A stretch of DNA of 64,000 nucleotides, from assembly GCA_963932465.1 (NCBI GenBank), contig OZ010796.1, forward strand, positions 72,977,974 to 73,041,973, given 5' to 3'. Shown here piece by piece: positions 1 to 11,470 of this stretch; the first letter of the stretch is position 1; every line of letters begins with the position of its first letter. A program made the translations under genes and the position numbers. The notes under the pieces are model-generated. The model was not told the DNA's origin and did no database searches. It was given only the letters and a program-made list of their open reading frames with translations. The DNA is from Maratus speciosus. Lineage: Eukaryota > Arthropoda > Arachnida > Araneae > Salticidae.

Positions 1-116
1 GTATTTCCGAAAACTCACGTTACTGGATTGTTCTTAGAGGGAGTTCTAATATACGAAATTAAAGAAATTAAAAGAAAATAAGTTGAAACTGGTGTGAATC
101 AATAAGAACTAAAAGA

Positions 117-552
117 TCGTCTTAAAACATCATCAAATACTTTTAAATGCGCTAGACTTTTCGAAAGATCTGGCGCAAAAATGACGTGCTTCTATATGTG
201 TGCTAATATATGTGTGTGTTTTCATTTTATTATAATCTATTTTTAATTTTATTTGATTTTCATGTATTTTTTTTTTCATTTTACTTCTTTATTCCCCTTC
301 TGCTCTGTGTTCTTTTGTTTTGATTATATTCTTCTGTGATTGGCTGTTGTCTTCTGTTTTCCTATTGGCTGTTGATTTCTACTTTCCTATTGGCTGTTTT
401 TTCAGTTTGTTTTCTTTTTCCCTTATCTCTCATTTCTGTCTTGCTGCTGCTTTCATAGTAGAAGCACGTCTTTTTAGCGCCTGACGATGAAAGACTCAGA
501 TCTTTCGAAAGGCCTAGTGCATTTAAAATTACTTGATGGTGTTTTAAGACGA
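117..552. mobile_element. Fold-back DNA element with ~80-bp inverted arms
   Basis: The left arm (about 117-196) and right arm (about 453-552) are imperfect inverted copies. Shared blocks include GTCTTAAAACA, TTTTAAATGC, TTTCGAAAGATCT and GACGTGCTTCTA. The interior is T-rich with three repeats of a CTATTGGCTGTTG-like motif and no coding potential. A short reading frame on the minus strand is only a reading through the right arm. No clear target duplication is visible, so the superfamily is left open. This is most likely a non-autonomous DNA transposon. Confidence 0.7.
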
Positions 553-1471
553 AATTAACCATACGAAAACCACTGCCACCTAGAGTAGATTACCACACTA
601 GGTGAGAGCGGCAACAGAAATTGAAAGAAAATGTGCGAAAATACCCTATGAAATGTTTCTTGATGTTTGCGATTATGTTGCTTCTCGTTATCAGTAGCGC
701 CTGGACGGTTTTAACACAGGCGTTAATTTCATTTTAAAACGTTCACCATTCATGTGTAGTTTCACTCCGCAATTCGAAATAAAGTGTGTTTTAATAAAAA
801 ATAATGTTATAATAATTTTAATTACATATACGCATTTTTTTTATACCGTGGGTGATAAAATTCACCGAAAAAGAATTTAAAATACTTGGCATAATGCTAT
901 TTTGAAAATAAAAAGTTGGTGTTAAAAAAATGTTTTGCTCGGTAACAGATAGTAACATGTGCTGAACAAATTATATTGGGTTACACGTCACCCCAAATTC
1001 AACAAGGCTTCTATTTAAAACGATTTTTATCTTTAAAGACATTTTATGACAGTTATAATTTTCCCGTCATACCTTCATTTTTTTACTAGCATTATAGTTG
1101 TTTTGTTAACCTGATATTTGTAGCTAAAAATTACTCATGGTTCAGTTAACAACGAAGTCGAACGAATAAATGAAAAAAAAAATCAATTGTGACATACCTT
1201 TACTATTGTTTCACGCATCTATCGCACAATTGTTTCTTAAGTGACGCAACTACTCAAAAAACATGAATTTTGAGTGAATCACAGAAAAGTGTCCAAACCT
1301 GTCATAGAAGAACGTATTTTTAAGAATGTTTAATTGAGGAGTGATTTCATCACTTTTCACGCGTGAAGTTGCAAAGCACTACTCACTACAAACAGTCACA
1401 TAAATACTGATTCACACTGACATAAATAACATACTTTTGATTGGGTTAAAAAAAATTAATATTACAATGCA
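553..1471. other. AT-rich stretch, nothing recognised
   Basis: AT-rich sequence with short homopolymers. No reading frame with a recognisable domain, no RNA gene and no bounded repeat was seen. Confidence 0.5.
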
Positions 1472-1473
1472 TG

Positions 1474-2239
1474 CACTCTTAGATATACTTTCTTCAATTC
1501 ACGGAAATATTTCTGGCAGCACTGCTACCGGTGTATATCCGAGAATTGAAGAAATTTCCGTTCTAGGACAGAAAATTTCCGTAATCTGAAAAAGGTGTTT
1601 TTTTTAAATACGTCTCTCGTTCTTCCGTGGATCCGCTTGGACTTGAACCTGGGTCCGCGCGTCTCTAATCTAACACCTTAACTACTCGGCCAGCGAGCAA
1701 TTGGCAGAAGGCAAAATGAAGATATGGGTTTCTTCCAATGGGGGATTGGTAAGGTTTGATAAATTTCATGTTCAGAAAGCTCGGAAATGTAAACTTAATT
1801 GCAAGAACATTTTGTTGTTATGAAATAATGGTGCGTGTTTTGATTGAAGTACTATAAATTTTTTTAATGTGCTCGTTTAGAATATATTTTACATGCGAAT
1901 ATTTTTTTAATATTCTAAAAAAAAAATGCGAATAAGTTGAAATGAATGAGAAAATGGTTACTTTATTAAATTCGAAAGCATTATTTTTGTTTGTTTGTTT
2001 TAAATAAATTAGAAATTTTAATGGATTGAATTTTTGGTTTTTCATTTAAAAAACATACTTGAACTTTGGTATTAATACAGCCAATACACATGCGTGCCAG
2101 GTATAAACGGAAATTTCCCCTCTTTTTCAGACTTCTGTGAAGTATTAAAGGAAAAAAGCATGTTTTCTAGGAGTACGGAAATTTTTTGTTTAAAAATGAC
2201 GGATAATTTAGTGTATAAAGACGAATTTTTCTGACACTG
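1474..2239. mobile_element. tRNA-bearing TIR element with CACTS ends, copy 1
   Basis: It begins CACTCTTAGA and ends TCTGACACTG, inverted relatives of the CACTSTCAGAAA termini of the copies at 10976 and 58856. It is flanked by TG on both sides, an apparent 2-bp target duplication. Body similarity to the copy at 58856 runs nearly end to end, including a tRNA-like block about 150 bp inside the left end and a conserved right-terminal block (GAGTACGGAAA, AATGACGGATAATTTAG). No transposase is present. CACT-type ends with a 2-3 bp duplication would suit a CACTA-like (EnSpm) family; that assignment is inference. Confidence 0.7.
1626..1699 (-). other. tRNA-like block inside CACTS element copy 1
   Basis: On the minus strand an A-box-like TGGCCGAGTAGTTAAGG is followed about 30 nt later by a B-box-like GGTTCAAGTCC. 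This matches the internal RNA polymerase III promoter of a Ser/Leu-type tRNA. The acceptor ends do not pair well, so it is not a functional tRNA. It is a fixed part of this transposon family, because the other two copies hold a tRNA-like block at the same place. Confidence 0.65.
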
Positions 2240-2689
2240 TGGTGTAAAAAAACAGAATTTTTTTTAAATCTACGAAAATATAATATAACTACGAACGAAA
2301 ATATACAATAACACATTCCGAGTTACCGATGCTTCTAAAAACCGTTCTTTATCATGAAAATCTCAGAAACCAATATATTTTTGACATTTAAAGAATCATT
2401 TATGAAACCAAGTTACTTTTCCTTCCAATGATTTTCGGAAAAATTTCCGAATAAATTTTATAGCGTTTATAAATCCGTTTCTCGAACGGTAATATCGGTT
2501 TTTAGGATGTTACTCATTCTCAATGAAACATTTTCAGCTGCTTCGATGAACTTACACATGCAATAGTAACAAAATACTTTTAAGTTTAATGCTCATGTTA
2601 ACTTTATTGTGTTTGTCTTCAAAATATGTTTCTTGAGCATGAAAATGTTTATTTGAGAATGAATAGCATCAAAAAGTCTAGATTCCGGA
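2240..2689. other. AT-rich spacer
   Basis: Plain AT-rich sequence between two transposons. No coding signal or repeat boundary was seen. Confidence 0.5.
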
Positions 2690-2693
2690 TTAA

Positions 2694-3106
2694 GAGGCTA
2701 CTTCAGTCACCTGAAAAGACCTGCTCACTAATGCTAATCCTATGGAAGAATTTTTTAAAGATATCTCGTTTGCATTTCAGCATTTTTAAACGATTCTTTT
2801 TGCATTGGCTAGCTGAGATTGATCTGTACTAAGGGCGTTTCTTGCCTTTTTCCATTTTATTTACAGATATTTTTAATTAGGAGACTTTCATTTTCGGAAC
2901 CGGTTTCAAAAGTGAAAGCATCCTCTTAAAATCTGCAAACAAAATCGAAAAATTAAAAAAAGGCAGATGTTAAAGATCAATCTCATCTGTCCAATGTAAA
3001 AAAAAATCATTTAGAAATATTAAAATGCAAACGAGATATCTTAAGAAATTTCTTCCATTGGATTAGCATTAGCGTGCGAGCCTTTCCAGGTGACTGAAGT
3101 AGCCCC
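2694..3106. mobile_element. TTAA palindromic MITE (GAGGCTACTTCAG family), copy 1
   Basis: TTAA at 2690-2693 and 3107-3110 bounds an element whose ends are GAGGCTACTTCAGTCACCTG and the inverse of GGGGCTACTTCAGTCACCTG. Almost the whole element is one imperfect palindrome around a centre near CGGAACCGGTTTC, so an arm of about 200 bp can fold back. Copies lie at 54357 and 56137. TTAA targets are characteristic of piggyBac and Kolobok transposases; which one moved this family cannot be told. Non-coding. Confidence 0.85.
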
Positions 3107-3110
3107 TTAA

Positions 3111-3634
3111 GAAAACGGATTAATACACTCTAAAAACCACTCGGAAACGTTTTTGAACAATAGCGCCAACTTTTGAAAAATATCGGGAGGTGGGCTCAAA
3201 AAAGTTGGAGTAAAATAACACAATAATTTTTTACGCAATAATTTTTTTAATTTTCAATGCATGTGTGTAGAGAGAGGGGCAGGGGAGGATCGAATGACTA
3301 AAGGTGATAATTCGAAGTCAAATTATGTTTATTCTAAGTAAAATATAAAGTTATTATAATTTAGTAAATAATTTATTAAATTATATGTTTAAAAGTTCTT
3401 CCTTATACATTAATATTTATTATAAATAACATAAAAATTGCTAACTATTGAAAATCTAAAAATAATAATAATAATAATAATTAATTAATTAATTAAAAAA
3501 TAAATAAATATCAAGAATAAAAAAGAAAAGTGCCCAGTTAAACTGATGGCACTGAGCTCACAGTATATTCACACTAATTGTATATTATACTCTTACTTCA
3601 AAGAATAATGCCTTTCGAAAAATAAATTAAGGGG
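3111..3634. other. AT-rich stretch with AAT and TTAA simple repeats
   Basis: Holds a short (AAT)n run followed by TTAATTAATTAA near 3463-3500 and no gene. Nothing else was recognised. Confidence 0.5.
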
Positions 3635-3639
3635 GGGGG

Positions 3640-4069
3640 TTACACCCCCCCCCCTGTTTTGCATTTTTAAACTTAACCAATGAGCCCCCAAATCTCATCT
3701 GGGAAGCGCTTTATCAGAATAAACCGGTATACCAAATTTGAAGCAAATCGGATAAGAAAACCCATTTATCTAAATTAAGGGGTATTACCTGCCCCGATCC
3801 CTCTTTTTTACTTAAACAATGAGCCTCCAAACCTATTCAGGGAAGCGCCTTATCAGAATTAACCGGTATACCAAAACTGAAGCAAATCTGATAATTCGGC
3901 ATGAAAAAACCCATTTATCTAAATTAAGGGGGGGTATTAGCCCCCTTTACCCCCTTTATACTGAACCAGTGAACCCCCAAAACTAATCAGGGAAGCACCT
4001 TATGAGAATGAACCTAGAAAAAAAATTGAAAATCGGATATTTCTATCGAGAGTTATCGCGTTACGTACG
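3640..4069. repeat. Tandem ~140-150-bp repeat, about three units (Helentron-like core?)
   Basis: A unit containing AATGAGCCCCCAAA, GGGAAGCGC.TTATCAGAAT, ACCGGTATACCAAA and CCCATTTATCTAAATTAAGG recurs at intervals of about 139 and 150 bp. The array ends in GTTATCGCGTTACGTACG, where a TA-inserting element (4072-5135) has landed. After that element the sequence resumes with CGTACATACAGAACATG. Unit size and position resemble the tandem cores of the Helentron-like repeats elsewhere in the window, but no 5' boundary or clear (GACA)n tract is seen, so the assignment is tentative. Confidence 0.5.
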
Positions 4070-4071
4070 TA

Positions 4072-5135
4072 CAGTCGTGGAAAAAAAAAAGTAAAAACCC
4101 CCTACTAACTCCTCAACAAATTATCGCAAAGCGAAGTTACTGGTACCGAACGATTGGAAATAAAGTATACTTTTAAATGATATAGATAAAATTTGCTTAG
4201 GGGGCCATCTCCAAATTAAAACGAACCATAACTTTGTTTTTTTCAATAGCAGTACACAATTCTGACAGCATAAATGAACTCTACACCCTTCAATTAGCCT
4301 AAAAACAAATTTTTATGCAATTCGTACCATAAGTTTCTGAGAAATTAATTATTTTAAAACGAGCGTATTTTAAGGGCTGTATCCAAATTTAAGTTCGGAA
4401 CTCGATTGTTAACCGAGAGAGCCCTCATCTTGATCAAGGCACATAAGAAGTCAATGAAGCCTGCTAGATTACACGACAACAAAAGAAATTTCAAAATATC
4501 AAACCACTCTTTTTATAGACGGTCCCTTAAACCATCATTTTGACGTTTTTTAAGCATAATTTGAAAACTACTTGGAAGAAAAATGTGAAATTTTGGATTT
4601 CCATAAAGCAAGACTTAATAAATAAAATTCCATCAAAAAAATTGTAGGTTGCAATTCATAATTTTTTCGAGTATTAATTTCATAAATCATAATTCATATC
4701 AGAAAATTTAAAAAATTGCAAATTCAACGTATTTATGTTTGGGTATATTAGTATTATTGCGACACAAAAAAATAGAACATTAGGATCATAATTTCAGAAG
4801 TTATAAATAAAAATATGAAAATGTAATTTAATATTTGAAGCACTAAATTTTGAATGTTTATAATTCAAAAAGTTATCATTCAAATGACTCGAAATTCGGT
4901 GTCTAGGCATAGTTTGAACCGAAGTTTTGAAATATCTCGCTAAAACTGGGCATTGATATTGAAAAAAATGAAGTTTGGATTCGTTTTAATATGTAGATGG
5001 CCCCCTAAGCAAATGTTATATACATCATTTAAAAGTAGGCTTTATTTCCAATCGTTCGGTACCAGTAACTTTCTTCTACGACAATTTGCTGAGGAGTTAG
5101 TAGGGGGTGTTTACTTTTTTTTTTTTCCACGACTG
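4072..5135. mobile_element. TA-inserting long-TIR element (CAGTCGTGG family), copy A
   Basis: The ends are CAGTCGTGGAAAA and its inverse, flanked by TA at 4070-4071 and 5136-5137. The TIRs extend about 160-200 bp inward, with shared inverted blocks CCCCTACTAACTCCTC, TACTGGTACCGAACGAT and TTGCTTAGGGGGCCATCT. A near full-length copy lies at 43611-44682. The TA duplication places it with Tc1/mariner-type elements. No transposase frame is present, so it is a non-autonomous derivative of about 1.06 kb. Confidence 0.85.
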
Positions 5136-5137
5136 TA

Positions 5138-6620
5138 CGTACATACAGAACATGCGGGCACATTAGTTCTCATGCTTTGATAGCCTGTGAGCTAAAAACC
5201 AAATATAATTTTACTCGACTTCATCGATTCCTCATTAAAACTAATGGTAAAATAGGCAGGAAATTTGTTTTTGAGAGAAATTTATTTTTACATTCGCGGA
5301 AGGGGCTTTCAGTGCTCCTGTAAATCTAATGGATGTCCTAAGTATTTTTCAAGCAAAATTATTTTGAGAACTTCAATAAAACCAAATTTTATTGCAGCGA
5401 TTAAATAAATAAATGAATAGAAATTGGGTGGGCTGAGAGATCAAATGATTGGGTGAGCTCGCGCCGCACGGACCGCTATTAGTTAACGCCACTGTTTCCG
5501 AGACTCAATGGCAGGAGAATTAACTTTGTTCTTATAAATGCTTCTTTAAATCTGAAAAATATATTAATTTCAGAAGTTTCCAAAGATAAAGAACGTTTTC
5601 TGGAATGGTTAGTAAATAGGAAGAGGTTTTTGTACATTCTCGGTCGTGCTTATAGACCGAGAGCCGGCAGCAAGGACACATGGTTCGTACGGATACCGGT
5701 ATTTCTCCAGGAAAACTACCAGTATCTTTTTATGAAAAAAGAAATCTAGGTTAAACGCGCAAAATTCCGCAAAAAACTCAAACGAAATTTTATGAAAAAA
5801 TTTTAAGAAGTTTTTGAGATATCGTTCGCGTTATGCCCAAAAACGTCATTTCGAGAAAAATGACTTCAAAGTTTCGGAAACGCCGCTTCAGCTATTGAGC
5901 GAATTTAATTCTAAAAGCCATAACTTTTGTTCTAATGAGAATTTCAAGGACACTATTACATTAAAACGTTCAGAAAAGATAGCAGTTTAACATCTAAAAA
6001 AATTTTTTATTTCGAAAATTTGGAAGCTTTAAGAGTCCCGAGACACCTTAGATATATTACAAAGCTTTAAGTAATTTCAATAAGTATTTAGACAGTTATG
6101 AGAACTCGAAACCACATCACTTTTGCACTGGCGACGGAGATTTTAAAAAATATGAGACCATTTGCAAAATTAGCATAGAGGGAAGTAAGGTAAAATTGGA
6201 CACCTTATTATTTTTATTTTTTAAGCAAGAATTTCTAACATTATTTAAGGAGACTTTGCATAAGCACTCTGCACTTGTTTTTACACAACAATATCACTAT
6301 AAATACATAATTTGTTTATTACATTTTTGTTAATAATTGTTTTCCTAGAAAAAAGCGTGCAAATTGCAAGAAATCATGAGAAAAGAATTTTAGCTCTTTA
6401 TCCAGCTTTAGAAAAATAATAACTATGCTCATGTAGTTTTGACTGTCTTTTATTCAAACATTGTTTACCATAAGCTAGTTTTATACCCCAAGGGAATGAA
6501 AATCGCAAAATAAGTCATAAAAATGCACCTATGCTACAGCAACAGTTTAAATCCTTATTTAATGTGCTACGCACAATACTATAAAAAGTTTCAATAATTT
6601 TATGTGCTTTAATATTTCTG
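5138..6620. other. Mostly unassigned stretch
   Basis: Apart from the element fragment at about 5780-6047, nothing bounded was seen. There is a short GC-richer patch with CTCGGTCGTGCTTATAGACCGAGAG, a small inverted repeat near 5639-5664, and AT-rich DNA on both sides. Confidence 0.45.
5780..6047 (-). mobile_element. Partial copy of the TTAA element at 37795
   Basis: Reversed, this segment follows the first ~270 bp of the element at 37795-38544. Shared blocks include the terminal GGTGTCTCGGGACTCTTAAA-type end, the region around AAGTTATGGCTATTAGAAT, GCTCAATAGCTGAAGC and ACGTTTTTGGG. It ends at TTAG, a one-base change from TTAA. The other end is missing, so it is a truncated relic. Confidence 0.65.
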
Positions 6621-6622
6621 TA

Positions 6623-7009
6623 CCTTGGAACAAAAACGGCCAATGTTAATTTTTCTCAAATGGCAGGAAACCCAATTCAAGTTTGAGGAATTTTAAGAAT
6701 CTTGCTACGGTTTCTGTACTATTATTTTTCAAAGTTGTACCTTTCAATTCAGTAATGTTTTTCTCACTACAATCTAATGTTACATTGATTTAGTTTTTCT
6801 TTTTTTTTTTTTTTTTTTTACATTTTAAATTGGCCATTTTTACATTAACAGTAAGTAACATTGGCCTCAACAAAATATTTTGTTTTCGATGATCTAATAT
6901 TGGGAGGACTTTTTACCTTTTAACAATTACTTTATATCGCATCCTGAATTCATTCGTGCATTTAACTCAAATTTCTCAATTTCGGACATTAGCCCTTTTT
7001 GTTCCAAGG
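6623..7009. mobile_element. TA-flanked MITE (CCTTGGAACAAAAA family)
   Basis: TA at 6621-6622 and 7010-7011 flanks inverted ends CCTTGGAACAAAAACGGC and its counterpart, an inverse of CCTTGGAACAAAAAGGGC. The ~387-bp interior is AT-rich with a T tract and no reading frame. It fits a Tc1/mariner-type non-autonomous element. No second copy is present in the window. Confidence 0.75.
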
Positions 7010-7154
7010 TACAGATTTAAGACTTCTTAGAACTTGTAAACATTAAAACAAAAACGATTTAAAAAAAAACCCTTTCGAACGCCGCTTACAAAAATGGCAG
7101 TGTAAGGATACTGTAAAGGCCACTTCTTCTTTGCAAGACCTGAGTATTTCAAAC

Positions 7155-7470
7155 ACTGCCATCTTATAGACTGGGAGGTGACAGAACAGACAATCACCTC
7201 ATCGAGTTCACAGCTGAAATTCGAGAATGAGTTAAAACTCGATTCGCATATTAAAACGCAAACGGTCTGCCAAGTCCTATCTTGGTGGAAAACACCTGAA
7301 AACCCGATTTTAGTGGTTCACTTGTAGGTTTACCATTGTGTTTTCCTGCACTCAGCCCTCCCTGTTTTCTTTCCTTTGGGTGCAATTCAGCCGTTTTTTT
7401 GCAATTTCAACCGTAAACTCTTTGAGGTTATTGCCTGTTCTGTCGCCTCCCGCCCTCCCGGTCTACTAGA
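7155..7470. repeat. Inverted repeat with ~60-bp arms
   Basis: The left arm near 7160-7240 (GGGAGGTGACAGAACAG, CACCTCATCGAGTTCACAGC) is inverted near 7395-7460 (inverse of GGGAGGCGACAGAACAG, AACCTCAAAGAGTTTACGG). The right arm carries an extra GGGAGG-containing insertion. This is probably a fold-back or MITE; exact ends and TSD were not resolved. The 85-residue frame across it is only a reading of the right arm. Confidence 0.55.
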
Positions 7471-10400
7471 GAAATGCAGAATTTGTGTAAAAAGTGAGGT
7501 ATCCGATTTCACACCTGTGCAGTTTTATTCCGCTTACCCTTTTACAATAAGAGTTATAAAATTCATCTCACAGCCAGTAATTTTTTTTAACCAACTAATT
7601 CGCATTGCCCCCCCCCCCTTCCCCTTTCCCTAAAAAACGGACGACATGTTCGCATTTCCTTGAAAATATTTATTGGAAATTTTATTTTGAAAAGATCTTA
7701 ATGGCTGGTTTTCAACAAATTCTGTTGTATAACTTTTAATAAATAGGAAGTTTTAATCCATTATTTGCCAAGTATTATCCCAAGCGTATATTTCTTTTCC
7801 CAGGAGAGAAATATTTTGTGTCCATTATTATTAAGTAATTAAGGAAAAATAATTAAGGCATGAGATACATTACAAATAAATAAAGTATTATTGAGTTAAA
7901 ACTTTAAATAATTAAAAAGACGCAATTAATTTAGGGATTAAGTAGAAGAATGATGAATTTAAGTGTATTTCCTAAACAACTGAGAACTAAGCATTAGAAT
8001 TTGAGAAAATGAAATACGTATTTTTGTTTTCCAAATCAAAATCAAATTAAGTCTTCGTCGTTGAAATTTTATTGATTTCAGGTTTAAAACTTCCTATCGG
8101 AGAGCTAATCAGTTTCGAAAAAGAAGTTATGTTTTATATCTCTCTGTTGTGATTGACTCTGGTTACTTAATAAATGGGATTTGTGCCTTATTAAGGTGAT
8201 CTTAATTGAAATGAAAATTTCTTTACAATGTTGGTGAGTATGTATATAGATGTGTGTGTGTATGTTTACTTATATTGTGAATTGTCTTACTTACATTGTC
8301 TTTGATAAAGTGTTTCACAATATAAGTCTCCATTTTCTTCTTGTAACATTTTCCATTCTGTTTTAAGATTTTTTTCTCCTTTACTTTCAATCTGTGCATT
8401 TTCCAATCCTGGACATAAATTTTTCTGTCGTATTATTGGTTCATTTATATTTTGTTGATTTTCCTCAGATTTAATAGTTGTAAATTAAAAAAAAGTTTTA
8501 TTCTCTGTGTTCTATCTTTTTAATAATTAATATCCACATTTTCATTTACACGAATAACAATGTTCTAGATTGCAATATTAAGAATGGAATTAGGTTACAT
8601 AAATTGCAATAGTTAGTATTATACTTACAATACTTTGAATTAAAATTATGCATTATTTCAATATCAGTATTTCAAATTATGATTTCTTTTTAAGGACATT
8701 CATCTAATTTTAATCACTAACTTTTATTCAAAAATTGAACACACTAAGTTCCTAAAAACAATACCTAACTTGTAGAAATGCAAATTTTAAAGATATTAAA
8801 TCAGTGACATAAAGTTTCGAAAATATTTAGCTAAGAAAATAAACTTGAGTACATTTATCATACAGAATTAGGAGAAAATTTGAATTGTTAGAAATTAACT
8901 GTTGCAAATTGTAAGCATAGAAAATGTACTAAAGAGTACTGTATCAAAAGAAATACAGCAATTGTGAATAATTTTCTTAATTTATCGATACCATTAATAT
9001 TTTAATGGATGTACTTAATAAGCTTTGATTATGTTGTACATATGATTTAATACCAATATCGAACATTTTTAGATGAACTCAAATATATAAACAGTTTTAG
9101 GATTTTAATTTAATACATGTCATCAACCAAAAACTAAAATATTTTAGTGATTCCTTTTCCGACACTTAATGAAACCTTAGTTGTATTATGTTTATTTTCA
9201 ATTTTTAAAAAATCCCTGCCTGCTCAGCCTACAGGCACATGAGGATTTCGAATTTAAGAACCAATTTCGCCAACTAAAACTAAATCAGAGATAAACTTAG
9301 ATAATTTTTGGTCCGTTTCTGAGAAGTAATAACATCTTGAAACAGATTCGATATGTTTCATAAATAAGAAGTTTTGTTGTTTTTAATGTTTTTTTATAAA
9401 TCCCGGTCTCGACCCAACCCATATTAAAATCATTGTTTCTGACTGACCTGATCCGTGCAGAAATCAGTAAAAACTTGGTTCAGCTCAAAAAGTTTTACAA
9501 AAAATGCATATATTTTTAAATCGCCATTATTTTACAATTAAACTTCAAAATTCTTTTTTTCAAAGGATAGAAGATTTAAAGGCAAAAAATTTTAAATACA
9601 GAAAAACCAGTGAAAAAGAACCTGCCTCTGACGGAATCTTTTCTTAAACGGAAAAATGTGTTGTTCCATGCAAAATGAATATAATAATACCTGAGAAAAG
9701 AATGGATCACATTTACACCTCTTAAGAAGAGAACTTGTCTATAACGTATTTGTTTTCATTCCTATGTGATTCCGTTCTAGAAGATTTTACTGTATAGCAT
9801 TTTTCAAAGTCTCCAATACATGGAATATGAATTAAAAATGATAAGTGAAACATTTACATATGAATAAAGATTCATTAAATATATATATATATATATATAT
9901 ATATCACAGCCTTTAGCGCTTCTTTAAAAATGAAGATTATACACATGAAAATAGAAAAGCTAAGTATTTTTGGTCAGAACTTCTCCATATGAAACAAATT
10001 TTAACAAAAATGACGTAAAATAATATGTTTTGTAGAAATTCAGTCAGGCCGAGCCGGGCTCGGGATAACATTTTAACTTTTCTCCAGGCCAGGCCGAACT
10101 TTTTTTTCAGTTGTTCGGTTCGAGACCGGGCCGGGATATTTCGACCCGTGCAAGACCTCTAGTGCAGACCACCTGCATATTTTGAAAGCAGGTTTAACGT
10201 TAAATCCATGCGCTGCTATTTTATGGCTAAAGGAGAGGCACTGCCTTAAATCGACTTTTAATAACGTACAATATGTGGATGATTCCTATCTTGCATTCAA
10301 AATGAGGTCACTCAAAAGCATGGGTAAAAGGTGTAAGTCCCGGATTTTGGATTTTAATATCGCTGCGAGTTTTGCAGATTTAGAGATGAATTTTTTCGTG

Positions 10401-10975
10401 CTTAATCCAGGAATGGATTAAGAAAAAATTTCCTAATTGAAATTTTTACCCTACGAGGGCCATATAAAAATTTAGTTTTCCTATTTTCTCAAATAGACTC
10501 TCCCATGAAGTTGAAACTTATGTCATTAAATTTTGCACCTTTTTTATGAAATTTTGCAATTGGAACTATGTGTCTAGGAGAAATATTTAAAGAAATGACC
10601 TATTATTTCGATCTTTATGAATCACCTTGTATATGTGTGTGTGTGTGTTAAAGAGAAAAAAAAAAAAACTTTGAGAAAAGAATACTAGCTTTATCCTATT
10701 TTAAACAAAATATGAAAGTAATTTGCATAACAATTTGTATAATTACAAGTAACAACAATTTGCATAATTTTTTTATTTTTCCAAATTTTCCCTCTGATGT
10801 TTCAATTTGAAACTAGTCGAATATTGGGGGATACGCGAAGTTGAACTAGAAATCCCAAAACATTACTTTCTTTTTCGATTTCCTCCAGAGGTAGATTATA
10901 TCCGGATATCTGCGGAGATGCAAAAGTTAGGACTAAATATCACAACCTCTTTCTAAAAAACTGCCACTACACGAA
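7471..10975. other. Long AT-rich stretch without recognised genes
   Basis: Three and a half kilobases of AT-rich DNA. It holds a C-run near 7608-7625, a short TG microsatellite near 8250, the (TA)n tract at 9879 and a GC-rich patch at about 10040-10165 (CCGAGCCGGGCTCGGG and related motifs). A CCCGGTCTCGACCC motif at about 9403 recurs inverted at about 10118, hinting at a diverged repeat. No frame shows a domain. Confidence 0.4.
9879..9904. repeat. (TA)n microsatellite
   Basis: An uninterrupted alternating AT run of about 26 bp. Confidence 0.95.
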
Positions 10976-11127
10976 CACTCTCAGAAATACTTTCTTCAAT
11001 TCACCAAATATTTCCTGACAGCAGCGTTGCCAGGATTTTCCCGTTAATTGACGAATATCCGTCCCTTTTTTCTCCGTTATAGGAGGTAAAATATACGTCA
11101 ATTGAAGAAAGTAGGGAAAAAATAAAA

Positions 11128-11198
11128 GTCGCTGACCTTGGAGTCGAACCAGCTTTAGTGTTACGAGACGAGTACGCTAACCACTAGGCTACAGTTGT
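11128..11198 (-). other. tRNA-like block inside CACTS element copy 3
   Basis: The minus strand reads TGTAGCCTAGTGGTTAGCG, an A-box-like D-arm, followed by CTCGTAA in the anticodon-loop position and GGTTCGACTCC, a B box. A CGT (Thr-like) anticodon could be read, but the anticodon stem does not pair. It is therefore a degenerate tRNA-like module. Its sequence differs clearly from the modules in copies 1 and 2. Confidence 0.6.
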
Positions 11199-11244
11199 AC
11201 TGTAGTGAAACGCTTTGAAGTAAATATATTTGCTTCAGATGGGT

Positions 11245-11470
11245 GTTGGTGTTCTTTATGACGGCCGATTATCCACCCGAGGGATATAGACCCGAAGGTG
11301 AGGGCCTGCCCTACGTGGGGGGTCTTTCTAAGGGAACCTAACGCGCATTTAAGCGAGGATTTCGAATTGCGAAGAAAACCACGGAAAACTCGTAACGATT
11401 AGGCCGACGGGCGTGATTGGGTTCGAACCCAGCACCTCCCGTCTACCAGCTTTGAAAGACCCCGGCCACA
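11245..11470 (-). mobile_element. tRNA-derived SINE, copy 1 (inserted in CACTS element)
   Basis: Flanking direct repeats GCTTCAGATGGGT (11232-11244) and GCTTCAAATGGGT (11471-11483) form a 13-bp TSD with one mismatch. On the minus strand the element starts with a tRNA-like head containing GGTAGACGGGAGGTGCTGGG and the B-box GGGTTCGAACCC. It continues with CCCGTCGGCCTAATCGTT, TCGTGGTTTTC-like and GGGTCTATATCCCTC blocks and ends GGCCGTCATAAAGAACACC. A second copy in the opposite orientation is at 13381-13631. SINEs of this type are RNA polymerase III transcripts moved by LINE machinery. Confidence 0.85.

Noticed and set aside
1626..1699. Functional tRNA-Ser or tRNA-Leu gene
   Set aside because: A and B boxes are present but the acceptor ends do not pair, and the block recurs inside a transposon family.
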